A DNA stretch of 64,000 nt from Epiperipatus broadwayi (Eukaryota; Onychophora; Udeonychophora; Euonychophora; Peripatidae): assembly GCA_028023455.1 (NCBI GenBank), contig JAQFVV010006452.1, positions 1,397,083 to 1,461,082 of the forward strand, given 5' to 3'. A program made the translations under genes and the position numbers. This document shows, piece after piece, positions 43,607 through 53,699 of the stretch (positions are counted from its first letter, which is position 1; every line of letters begins with the position of its first letter). The notes beneath the pieces are model-generated. The model made no database searches and was not told the DNA's origin. It worked only from the letters and a program-made list of their open reading frames with translations.

Positions 43607-43874
43607 AAACAGACAAAACTCTCCATACATTAGTAGCAGTCAGAGCCATCTAGGTGCAGTGCGCTCAGATCCAAAGCTCCTCACTGATGAAGGCCACAAG
43701 CCAGAAACTAGTCTGGGGATATTGGATGAGTAGGTACAAGATAGGAATTTTATGCACAAGCCTTCTGGCACCCAATGATTACCCTGGTTGGCACTGAGAG
43801 GCACTACTGTATGGAGAGTTTTGCCTGTTTTAATAACAGTAACATGCTAGCATAAGAAATAGTGATCATGTGAC
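43607..43874 (+). mobile_element. Hammerhead element H1, best-preserved ribozyme
   Basis: Flanked by GCTATATTAGTTA (43,594-43,606) and GCTACATTAGTTA (43,875-43,887), a 13-bp duplication with one mismatch. A short inverted tip ('aaacagacaaaactctccat') is joined to a plus-strand unit ('ggtgcagtgcgctcagat', hammerhead, 'gcacaagccttctgg', 'ggcactactgtatggagag', 'gatcatgtgac'). No coding capacity. Confidence 0.9.
43669..43727 (+). ncRNA. Type I hammerhead ribozyme, H1 (intact core)
   Basis: CTGATGA at 43,684-43,690; stem II GGC (43,692-43,694) with GCC (43,700-43,702), loop CACAA, an A-A juxtaposition at its base; GAAA at 43,704-43,707; stem III ACTAGT self-complementary; cleavage after C43713 (GTC). 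Stem I: CCTCA (43,679-43,683) with TGGGG (43,714-43,718), internal loop, ATCCAA (43,669-43,674) with TTGGAT (43,722-43,727). The short stem III implies dimeric activity, as described for Penelope-element and retrozyme hammerheads. Confidence 0.85.
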
Positions 43875-43887
43875 GCTACATTAGTTA

Positions 43888-44460
43888 TCACTTAACTCAT
43901 TCTAAGCTGTTTTGATTTCTTAAATAAGTTATTTATTGGACAACAGTGTAAAAACTATTTCAGTATGAGCATTTGAATCTGGTATACTTAAAACAAGATT
44001 TGGCTCAACAATTTGTTCATTTCTTAAATCACTAAATATAATGATTTAATTGTATTTTATACTAGCAGTTTTTTCAATATTTTTGCAATTAGTATCTCTT
44101 CATAAACACGTCCTCATGTGTCTTCATTTACAGAATCAAGATTAAACTCTTTTAAAACAGTTTACAAGAATGTCTGAAAAAAGTTCAGGGATTAAATTTA
44201 ATGGAGAAAACAATGGACAGAATATGCATTTGATAAAAAATTATTGGATATGAATTTAAACGCAACAATAGAAATTAATAAAAATCATCCCTAACACCAC
44301 GTTTCTGCAGGGATGGATTAGAGCAATTTAATTTTTTTTTTCAATGGCAGTACCAGAAAATGTATTTTATAACCCCTGTTGAATTTCATTATTTAAATTT
44401 TACATTACACTATAATATTTCATGCTGCTATGATCACAAATTGTTTCAAGAATTTTGGAA
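43888..44460. other. AT-rich stretch without gene
   Basis: No recognised feature. Confidence 0.4.
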
Positions 44461-44475
44461 TATTAATCAAGTATA

Positions 44476-45916
44476 TCAAAACAGGCAAAAACTCATTATA
44501 CACATTGCCATACTGCAAGCTAGAGTAATCAATGGATGCAAGAAGGCTGGTGCATAAAATCTCCATTTAGTGCCTAATCATCCAATATCCCCAGACTAGT
44601 TTTTGGCTTGTGGCCTTCATCAGTGAGGAGTCTTGGATCTGAGAACACTGCACTTAGATCTTAGGATCTAATGCAACTCTCCAGCAGCCACCTTTTATCT
44701 CTACTTAACTACAAAACTATGAATCTTAAATTGAAAACACCTTAATATTTTCAATCTAAGCTCATCAGCCTATATAGTCATATAGGTCTGAACTCAGTTC
44801 ATTACCCATATATTTTGGTGTCTTTGGTTCTTCAATAACCATAGCCACCAATATCCATTAGGCAGAATTGGTTTTAAGCTAATAAACATCACACGATCAC
44901 CAACTTCCATGCTTTTCCACAACTGTTATCAAAACAGGCAAAAACTCACTATATGCATTGCCACACTGTAAGCTGGAGTAATCAATGAATGCATGGAATT
45001 GGTGACTGTGTGCATGGGAGTTTGTGATTGTGTGGTGTTTATTGGCTTAAAACCAATCCTACCTAATGGAATATTGGTGGCTATGGTTATTAAAGAATTA
45101 AAGACACCAAAATGCATGGATACTGAACTGAGTTCAGACCTATATGACAATATAGGTTTATGGGTGTGGATTTAAAATATTAAAGTGTTTTCAATTTAAG
45201 ACTCATAGTTTTATAATTAAGTAGAGATAAAATGTGGCTGCTGGAGGGTTGCATTAGATGCTAAGATCTAAGTGTAGTTCTCTCAGATCCAAGGCTTTTC
45301 ACTGACAAAGGCCATAAGCCAGAAACTAGTCTGGGGATATTGGATGAGTAGGCACTAGATGGGGGAATTTATGCACAAATCTTTTGGCATCCATTGATTA
45401 CTCTAGCTTGCAGTGTGGCAATGTGTATAGTGAGTTTTTGTCTATTTTGATAACAGTTGTAGGCAAGCATGGGAGTTGGTGATTGTGTGATGTTTATTGG
45501 CTTAAAACCAATCCTCCCTAATGGGATATTGGTGGCTATGTATGGGTACTGAACTGAGTTCAGACCTATATGACTATATAGGCTGATGGGCTTGGATTGA
45601 AAATATTATGGTGTTTTTAATTTAAGACTCATGGTTTTGTAGTTAAGTATAGATAAAAGGTGGCTGCTGGAGGGTTGCATTAAATCCTAAAATACTCTCA
45701 GATCCCAGACTCCTCAATGATGAAGGCCACAAGCCAGAAACTAGTTTGGGCATATTGGATAAGTAGGCATTAGATGGGGGATTTTATGCATAAGCCTTCT
45801 GGCATCCATTGATTCCTCTAGCTTGTAGTATGGCAATGTGTTAAGTGAGTTTTTGCCTGTTTTGATAACAGTTGTGGGCAAGCATGGGAGTTGGTGATCA
45901 TGTGATGTTTATTGAC
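44476..45916. mobile_element. Hammerhead element H1, trimer (minus, plus, plus)
   Basis: Flanked by a perfect 13-bp duplication TTAATCAAGTATA at 44,463-44,475 and 45,917-45,929. Unit 1 is minus (about 44,476-44,930); units 2 and 3 are plus and head-to-tail with a spacing of about 415-455 bp ('gtttattggcttaaaaccaa' near 45,037 and 45,492; the same end stops at the duplication near 45,907). Hammerhead cores: minus 44,580-44,638 (GAAA changed to AAAA), plus about 45,287-45,347 (CTGACAA), plus about 45,697-45,766 (ATGATGA). The 60-73 codon frames in both strands here are spurious. Confidence 0.9.
44580..44638 (-). ncRNA. Hammerhead ribozyme, H1 trimer unit 1 (one core change)
   Basis: Minus strand: ATCCAA, CCTCA, CTGATGA, GGC/GCC, then AAAA in place of GAAA, ACTAGT, C, TGGGG, TTGGAT. 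Loss of G12 should inactivate it. Confidence 0.65.
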
Positions 45917-45929
45917 TTAATCAAGTATA

Positions 45930-46415
45930 CACTAATGTTGGAAATATATATATGGAACTTATATATACATATTGTAATTATATATTTGATCCCTGTAGGC
46001 TAAATATACTATAATGTTAAAAAAAAATGTTTTTAGATAATAAATAAATTTCCTTATTAGCATTATATTAATAGACTTCAAGCTAAATGTTTCAATATTA
46101 TGGATTAAAATAATTTAGTTAACTTATTTAGCTCTTAGTTATTTAAAAATACTTAGATTATTTAATATTTTCTTTAAAGACTAAAATTAATAATTTGAAT
46201 CTAAAGAAAAGTTAATTTAAAATTTGCTTTGTTGCAAGTAAATGCAATGAACAAAGTTATTTTATGCCATATTAAAATGGTTATTTAACTCTGCTAAGAT
46301 CTTTTTTGTTAGTTGTTGTTATTTAATAAGTGGTATTAAAGTAATGATTTATTAAATATTATTTTAGTAAGAATGTTTAGAATCAAAATCTAGAGATATT
46401 AAGTTTAAATCTAAA
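45930..46415. other. AT-rich stretch without gene
   Basis: No recognised feature. Confidence 0.4.
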
Positions 46416-46419
46416 TGAT

Positions 46420-46480
46420 GGGGACAACTGCTTGTAAGGCAACTGTGCTGACCATGCGGCCACCAATGCTTGATTAATTT
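46420..46480 (-). mobile_element. S1 SINE fragment (head half)
   Basis: Minus: 'aagcattggtggccgcatgg', 'tcagcacagttgccttacaa', 'gcagttgtcccc'. Tail and B-box are missing. Confidence 0.75.
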
Positions 46481-46489
46481 AAATAAGTT

Positions 46490-47685
46490 TTAACTTGACT
46501 AAATATTAGTAACTAATTTAACTTCATTTATTTTAAAATTTTGATTATATTTAATGTATGTGTGAATGTATGGATATATGTGTATGCATTGGAATGCAGG
46601 AAAAATTAAAAGGGATTTATTAAAAATAATATCATTTAATAATTATAATATTAAAAAAGCTTTTAAAAAGTGCAAGAGAAAAAGTATATTTTGAATTAAA
46701 ATATTTGATTTAATAAAATATAGGTAATTAATTTATTAGTGTTGAATAACTCATTTATTTAATAATTAAATTGTAATTAACAAAGTTCATTATCAGTCTA
46801 GATGTCACATGACTAAAATAGTCTGGACTGATAATAGTCAAGATTAAATTAATCAATTGTGAAAGACAAAAATATGCTAATAATTTACATATTATGATAA
46901 AATACTGGGAGGGGATTGATTCAACTGTGTAATGGTATAGGAAATGCAGTGGAAAATCTTGATGTGTGTGTATAAAAGACACACACCCACTATTATAAAA
47001 ACCTTATTCTATAATTACTTCACTTTACTTTAGTTTTAAATTAAATTGATTGGTTTTATTTAACTTTTTTTTTAAAGTCAGTAAAGGTTTTAAGTTTGAT
47101 TCTTTATCATCTCCATGGCTGAATAAAAAGTTAAAAAGTTAACTATTCCAGTACTACAACATTAAGATATATGTTCAGCTGGCTCATTAAACAATAAATC
47201 CTATAAAGATGTTAAAATACTAGTAATTTTCAAAAGAAGTCGGTATATGAAGGAAAATATGTTATTTTATTCTTATAGTAAAGCATTAGCTAAATTCAAA
47301 CTTTTGCTGTAATAATTATCATTGACAATTTAAGTACTCTTTTAATTAGTTATTAACACTCATTTTAATTGCTAAGGAAGTTATTATATTTATGCCAAAT
47401 TAAAATATGAAAATGATGAAGTACCATCAAAGTATTGAGTTTATTAAAAAGAGAAGTGACAATTATTTAGACTTGTATTACAAAATTATAATGAACGATA
47501 AAGTCATAAAAATTAATCTTTTAAATATCTTGAAGAAGACTCTATACAAAAATTTTCATTTTAGGATGAAGAAGCTGACATCAGATTAACATACTTATCC
47601 ATTCCAAGTTCATCTATCTATCTATTAGAATAGTTTTCTAAATTGCTTATTTACTTTAAAATTATATTGTTTTATATCAAAAAAG
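46490..47685. other. AT-rich stretch without gene
   Basis: Contains one small hairpin at 46,788-46,836 ('attatcagtctaga' with 'tctggactgataat'). The frames at 46755-46982 and 47407-47589 are compositional. Confidence 0.45.
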
Positions 47686-47701
47686 AAGTGGTTTAAGCTT
47701 A

Positions 47702-48043
47702 AGCCAATAAACATCACATAATCACCATTTCTTATGCTTGCTTATAACTGTTATTAAAACAGGCGAAACTCTCCATATGTATTGCCAGTCAATGCAAACC
47801 AGAGTAATCAATGGATGCCCGAAGGCTAGTGCATAAAATCCCATCTAGTGCCTACTCATCCAATATTCCCATAGTAAGTGCAGTGCTCTCAGATCCAAGG
47901 CTTCTTACTGATGAAGGCCACAAGCCAGAAAGTAGCCTGGGGATATTGGATGAGTAGGCACTAATTTTATGCACAAGTCTTCTGGCATCTATTGATTACT
48001 CTGGCTTGCACTGAGTGGCAATACTGTATGGAGAGTTTTTCCA
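47702..48043. mobile_element. Hammerhead element H1, short inverted dimer
   Basis: Flanked by a perfect 12-bp duplication GGTTTAAGCTTA at 47,690-47,701 and 48,044-48,055. The minus arm runs to 'gcctactcatccaatattcc' and then switches to a plus unit at 'atagtaagtgcagtgctctc'. The switch lies inside what would be stem I, so only the plus ribozyme survives. The minus arm includes the full unit end 'gccaataaacatcaca'. Confidence 0.9.
47893..47951 (+). ncRNA. Hammerhead ribozyme, H1 (stem III changed)
   Basis: CTGATGA at 47,908-47,914, GGC/GCC, GAAA, then GTAGCC in place of CTAGTC, TGGGG and TTGGAT. The cleavage triplet became GCC, so cleavage is not expected. Confidence 0.6.
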
Positions 48044-48332
48044 GGTTTAAGCTTACATCATATACTTAATGTTACTAAAATGTCAACTTATAATGTGAAA
48101 CTTTATAAAGAACAGTTTATATTCTCTTTCTGCTCATTTCCCCTCTAATTCATATTACAATTAGAAATGTATTATAAAGGAATTGTATCTACTATCAATT
48201 CTTGTCATCTTTAAATGTGTTAAATTTTCCTTATAATGGGAAAAGAATTTTAATCTCTAATCTGAAGAAGGGTATAATATTTATCATATATATATTTTTT
48301 AGTATATTTAAAATTATTTGTAGTTATAATTT

Positions 48333-48512
<180 letters not shown>

Positions 48513-48514
48513 CA

Positions 48515-49905
48515 TAATCATCATCATTAATGATATTATAAATAGCTTATAATGGTGTTGTCCAAGAAATGGAATTGGATGATATTCAATAAAAGGTTAA
48601 TGTTTACTATTATGGAGTTCTTTGAATTATTGTTTAAAACTAAATAAATTATTGTTTCCAAAGTATAACAGCCTTTATATATTTGATATATAAGTATTTG
48701 TAAAGGAAAGTATTATGAATGTCAGTGTGTGAGAGAGAGAATTTTAAATAGCTTATAAATTGAATGTCGTCATCATTATGCAATAAGAGTTTTGTCAATG
48801 TACACATAGTATTAGACTGAATGAATGTATTATATGCCTTTTGTATATGCAAGTGAGATATATAATTATTTATTTATTATTACTATCACCACGACTCATA
48901 CTATTAGTAGTATTTCTTTAAATAAATTTAGGTGGATATTATATTGCTTTTTTATATGCATTTCACCTTTCTATGAGTGAGAGTGTAGCTTCTTTATTTA
49001 TCGGCACTACCTGCATATAGTTACTGGAAACCTATTCTTATTATATTTGTTCATATTTTTATTACCCAATCTGTTGTAGAATTTCCATGTTAAAATGTAT
49101 TTAGTGTATTGCAAATATTTAAAATCATGTTTATCATATAATTCATTATTATCTCTGCTATAATTTTAAACTTAAGATATATTATCAGTGTTAAACTTAT
49201 TTGTTTCATCACCCCAATATAGATATTATTAGTAAGTAATATATAAGTGTAATGTTTATCTTGCATAATATTTGTTGCTATTTTTTTTAAAAACTATAAA
49301 GTGTCTCCACACTGATTTTTCTATCCTGTTTCGGTCATGAAGAGTATATAATATCTTACTAGTGGCCTGGATAAAGGCATATAGATGTATTGTTATTACT
49401 GTGTATAATGTTTGAAATAAAGACCATATTAGATAGATGGGAGAAGTTTTGGGTAATGATAATTATTTATGTTATAAATTTTTATGAATGTTTTATGAAA
49501 GGTCATGTATAAAATTTATTAATATTTGTAAATATAATATATTAAATTATATATATACAAAAATAATGCTTATTGTAAATAAATATTCTCTTATGTTAGA
49601 AATTATTATATGGTGTAAATAAATATTTTTTGCTATTAATTACATAACTTTCTGTTTTGTTGCCATTATGACATTATTGCATTATCACATTTTGTTACTC
49701 AGAAAATCTTCTTTAATAAAGTTTTCATTATTAATTATTTTTAAATATGTAAATTAATACACTAACATGGGCTTTGAACATTCCAGCATCAGATTTTTAA
49801 TGAAATGGGTGGCTGAAGAGTTATGGGTTGGAGTAGTTTGAAGCCTGTCCATTAAAGTATGAAGATTGGCTATCTTAATATAAAGCTGAGCACTGATTGT
49901 ATATA
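48515..49905. other. AT-rich stretch without gene
   Basis: No domain or repeat recognised. Confidence 0.45.
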
Positions 49906-49911
49906 TGTGTG

Positions 49912-50065
49912 AGGATAATAATCTGAACCAACTGATGATTGCTGAAATACGTATATTGATGATTATTTATCTTTTCAACATGTGTATGATCAGGTGAGTC
50001 AGCAATATGAGATGGCGTGGAGAGTTGAGGGTTGTGTGAAAGTCTGAGTTCGAATCTCTTATATT
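49912..50065 (+). mobile_element. S2 element: hammerhead-like motif plus tRNA-like body
   Basis: 5' part: hammerhead-like motif (49,914-49,971). 3' part: 'agtcagcaatatgagatggc', 'gtggagagttgagggttg', B-box-like 'gagttcgaatctc' (50,047-50,059). A second copy lies at 31,884-31,998 (minus) and inverted tRNA-like parts at 41.42-41.57 kb. A SINE that joins a ribozyme and a Pol III promoter is unusual. Confidence 0.6.
49914..49971 (+). ncRNA. Hammerhead-like motif lacking stem II
   Basis: CTGATGA at 49,932-49,938, only five bases (TTGCT) before GAAA at 49,944-49,947, so no stem II. Stem III is self-complementary ATACGTAT, then A as the cleavage base. Stem I: CAA with TTG, then GATAATAATC (49,914-49,923) pairing with GATTATTTATC (49,961-49,971) with one bulge. 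Stem I and III are convincing; the missing stem II argues for a decayed copy. Confidence 0.45.
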
Positions 50066-50069
50066 ATAT

Positions 50070-50855
50070 TAATTATTTTATAAGTACATTCAATGGTCAC
50101 GTAAAATTTATTTTTCTGCTTTACTTATTACTCATTTTACCTGCACATTAGAATTTATTTATTTTCAAGTTTATTCGTTCACTTTGCTTATTGTTCATTT
50201 TACTTGCATTATCAGAAGATAAAGACTATGCTATTTGCTTTTAAATGCACTTGTAATGTAGTTGGTAGCATAAAATATACCCTTACTGCCTGCTGCAATA
50301 TTTCATGTTATTGCTTATCAAGAGTTGCATCAGAAGATATAATATTTATGTATTTTATGATTGGTAGAAATGAAATAGTTATACTTGTTCCAATTTACAA
50401 GACATATATTTATTATTTTAAGTATACTCTATCATTGTGTAGTTTCATTCCTGCTATCTTAAAAATATAAATGTTAATGATGAACTTAAGAAATGAACAT
50501 AAAACATTTAATAGATAGATTGAATAATAGTTATTTAAGAATGTTTAAATATAATTTGTCTTGTTCCAAGTGCATTTTGAATTTGAATCCAGAAATAAAG
50601 TCATTTTAAAACTTATGATATTTTAAAATTGTAAACTTATATAGTTGTAAGCTCTGAAAGCGCTTAGCCTTAAGAAATATTAATATAATCGTTGAATTTA
50701 ATTTCACTATATACGTCAAGCGTATTTAATATTACATAATAAATAAAGTAAAAATAAAACCTGTGATAGGATTTAATTTAACATAAAAACCTTGTATATT
50801 AGTAATTATAATTAATTATTATAATAAACAACTTAATTCTACTTCACTTATATTC
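50070..50855. other. AT-rich stretch without gene
   Basis: The 88-codon frame at 50204-50470 has no recognised domain. The phrase 'ctgaaagcgcttagcc' near 50,655 resembles H6 ('ttgaaagtgcttggca'). Confidence 0.4.
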
Positions 50856-50857
50856 AG

Positions 50858-51239
50858 TAATGTCTATATTGTGCTAAAATGCAACTACGTGAAGCTACAG
50901 TAAAAAAATATATGTATATAAATGCTAAGCACTTTCGGAAATGTCTGGTTCCCATATTCACAGCATATGGTGGATGTGCTGGTTAAACATATGTATAATT
51001 TAGGTGTATGCAAATTTATGCAATTTATACCACCCATTTTTTAGAGATCAAAAAGCTCCATCAATAGGAAGGAATCTTGCTTTTCCATCTCTAAAAAATG
51101 GGTGGTGTAAATTGCATAAATTTGCATACACCTAAATTGTACATATGTTTAACTAGCACATCCATCATACACATTTATATTTTCTTTTTTCTTTTATTGT
51201 AGCTTCACATAGTTGCATATTAGTGCAATACAGACATTA
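50858..51239. mobile_element. Palindromic element P4 (about 380 bp)
   Basis: Outer 'taatgtctatattgtgct' pairs with 'agtgcaatacagacatta', 'acgtgaagctacag' with 'gtagcttcacat', and inner 'tgcaatttataccacccatt' with 'aatgggtggtgtaaattgca'. The central loop is 'ccatcaataggaaggaatct'. No protein. A diverged relative is at 41.57-41.76 kb. Confidence 0.8.
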
Positions 51240-51309
51240 ATCAAATATTGTGTTGTTTATAAGAGGACTCATTCTCTGGTATTTCAAAAATCCATAACTA
51301 TGATGGTGT

Positions 51310-51470
51310 ATGAATTTTATGTACAAAGTTTCTTGCATCTATTAATTACTCTGGCTTACACTGAGTGGGACTATTGCATAGAGAGTTTTGCCTACGTGTT
51401 AACAGCTCATGTAAGCACAAAGAATGATGATAATGTGATGTTTAGTGGTTGGAGAATAAATTTTAACCTT
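51310..51470 (+). mobile_element. H1 element remnant
   Basis: 'gcatctattaattactctgg', 'actattgcatagagagtttt', 'gtgatgtttagtgg' match the unit end downstream of the ribozyme; the ribozyme is missing. The 101-codon frame across it (51213-51518) is therefore not a gene. Confidence 0.7.
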
Positions 51471-51977
51471 AGAAATTTTGTTCTTTTCATTTTTTTAAGT
51501 AAACGCAAAAGAATTTGATTTTCTTCTTAGATTTTTCTCTGTCACTATTCACTATGAAAATAGATTCACTTTGATAAAAATCTAAAAGTATGAGAGTAAA
51601 CATGGCAGGAGACAAAAACAGAAAATATTAAATGGATATTCTGCTATTGATTAGTATAAGCTAAAATTTCTATCAATTATTATAAGTAATTTTAATGCTG
51701 AGTTTTTCTAAGTTTAAACTATCACTAATAATGGCAGTTTACAACTGAATATAAATAATATATGATTTAAATTTCACAATTTAGATTGTTAATGAAATAT
51801 ATAAGAAAAACACAACATCAATATTGAAGCGGGGAGGGTACAAAAATATTCATTCCAATTGCTGTATCCCTAGAGGTATATTATAATACCAGTCAATGGC
51901 ATCAATAAAGAAGCAAAATAAACATTAACAACAAAACTTAATAGAAGTTTATTCACTCATAACAAAATAATATGTAT

Positions 51978-52145
51978 TGTAATGGAATAAATAAAAGATA
52001 AAATCCGGCTGCTGTGGCAATGAACGTGTGCCACTGTTTGCATATATATTCTAACTTGCAAATCTTTATAAATTGATAACAATGAGTGTAACACAAACTA
52101 GATATTTGATTTACAACAATATAGCTGTCACTTCTATATCCAGTT
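51978..52145 (-). mobile_element. Left LTR of outer LTR retrotransposon A (part)
   Basis: Starts TGTAATGGAATAAATAAA at 51,978 and matches, for about 140 bp, the sequence starting at 56,846 ('tattctaacttgcaaatctt', 'aatgagtgt', 'tagatatttgatt'). Two such direct copies bracketing gag-like sequence are read as LTRs. The far end is not defined because a hammerhead element is inserted into it. Confidence 0.65.
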
Positions 52146-52163
52146 ACAATGATTTTATATCTT

Positions 52164-52545
52164 CATATGATCACTATTTCTTTTGCTTGCTTTTAACTGT
52201 TATTAAAACGGGCAAAACTCTCTATAGGTATTGCCACTCAGTGCAAGCCAGAGTAATCAATGGATTCCAGAATGCTTGTGCATAAAATCTCCATATAGTA
52301 CCTACTCTTCAATATTCCCAGACTAGTTTCTGGCTTGTGGCCTTCCTCAGTGAGAAGCCTTGGATCTGAGAGCACTGTACCTAAGAACTAAGGCTCCTCA
52401 GTGACAAAGGCCACAAGCCAGAAACTAGTCTGGGGATATTGGATGAGTAGGCACTAGATGGAGATTTTATGCACAAGCCTTCCAGCATCCATTGATTAGT
52501 CTGGCTTGCACTGAGTGGTAAAACATATAGAGTTTTGCCTGTTTA
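52164..52545. mobile_element. Hammerhead element H1, inverted dimer inside LTR A
   Basis: Flanked by ATGATTTTATATCTT (52,149-52,163) and ATGACTTTATATCTT (52,546-52,560), a 15-bp duplication with one mismatch. Arms: minus to about 52,375, plus from about 52,388. The minus arm ribozyme is intact in core; the plus arm reads GTGACAA and is dead. Confidence 0.9.
52307..52365 (-). ncRNA. Hammerhead ribozyme, H1 (core CTGAGGA, intact)
   Basis: Minus strand: CTGAGGA (position 7 is unconstrained), GGC/GCC, GAAA, ACTAGT, GTC, then TGGGA. Distal stem I pairing is weakened (TTGAAG for TTGGAT). Confidence 0.65.
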
Positions 52546-52792
52546 ATGACTTTATATCTTGTGGTCAATTGGCAAATAACATGATATGAATGTTAGAGTT
52601 TTATATTATAGTATTAAAATAAGATTAACACAATAAATAGATGCAACAAATATAATGCAACATCTATCATTAATAGATTTTGCCTTAACTTAAAAGTAGA
52701 GTAAAAGTTTAAATAAAATTTAGAGATCAAAGTCACCATGGGAATTAATAACGATACTAATTTTATTATACATAATAGATATATATATATAT

Positions 52793-53064
52793 ATTAAATG
52801 CTTTTATTGATTGTGCACTAAAAAGAAAAAAATAATTGTTTCTCCATTCACAATTGTGGGTTTTTGGATTTAACTTGAAGTAAAATCATAGGGGGGGGGG
52901 GCATAAATTAATTAAGTCAATTTATTTTAATACAAAATAAGAACTGACTTAATTAATTTCAGAACTCCCTCCCCATGCTTTTACTTCAAGTTAAATCTAA
53001 AAGCCCACTTGTAGTAAAAACAAACTTTTTTCTTTTTAATATATGGTCAATAAAAGCATTTAAT
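52793..53064. mobile_element. Palindromic MITE-like element P3, copy 2
   Basis: 'attaaatgcttttattga' at the left and 'tcaataaaagcatttaat' at the right. Inner arms 'taattaagtcaatt' and 'actgacttaattaat' are inverted. A run of 10 G at 52,892-52,901 marks the centre-left. Homologous to 13,686-13,946, which has a C-rich run in the opposite half. Confidence 0.8.
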
Positions 53065-53079
53065 ACAAACAAATGTATC

Positions 53080-53690
53080 TGCATTAAGTTGAGTGTATAC
53101 TTGAATTGACATACATCTATCATTAGATATTTAAGTTAAAAATTAAAATGTGTATCCCTTATGTATATATCCTATTTAGTAGGTGTACATAATGTATATG
53201 TATATAAGTGATTAAAAATATGAAATATTCTTTTAAGTAAAAAGTCTTTTAATAAACTACAACATTTTTATTTTTATATTTTAAGTAAAAATAATTTTAA
53301 GATGATATAGCACCCATTAAAATGCTTTTTATATGGTTTTAAATAACATTTTAATTAATTTTAACATATAAATGATATACATCTTTAGTTATTAATATTA
53401 TATATAAAAAAATGTTTTTCTGAAACAGTCTCACGTTTCTGGGGAGTTTGGCATATATATATCAGGTTTTTTTTTTTCAAAAATGGTTACTCTTAATAAA
53501 AAACAATAAAAAAAAGTATTACTATTATTATCCATCTGTGTGAAAAGGTTTCAAGCTTCTGGCATTAAAATTACTTTTAAATATCACATTTCTCACATCC
53601 TAAGATAATTCTATATGGTTCATCCTTGAAAGAAGAGCTTCTCACCATGGTAACTCCCTGACAATGTTGTTAACAGTTTTCTTGATTATA
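53080..53690. other. AT-rich stretch, probably interior of element A
   Basis: No ORF or motif recognised. Confidence 0.35.
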
Positions 53691-53699
53691 TTCAAAGTT

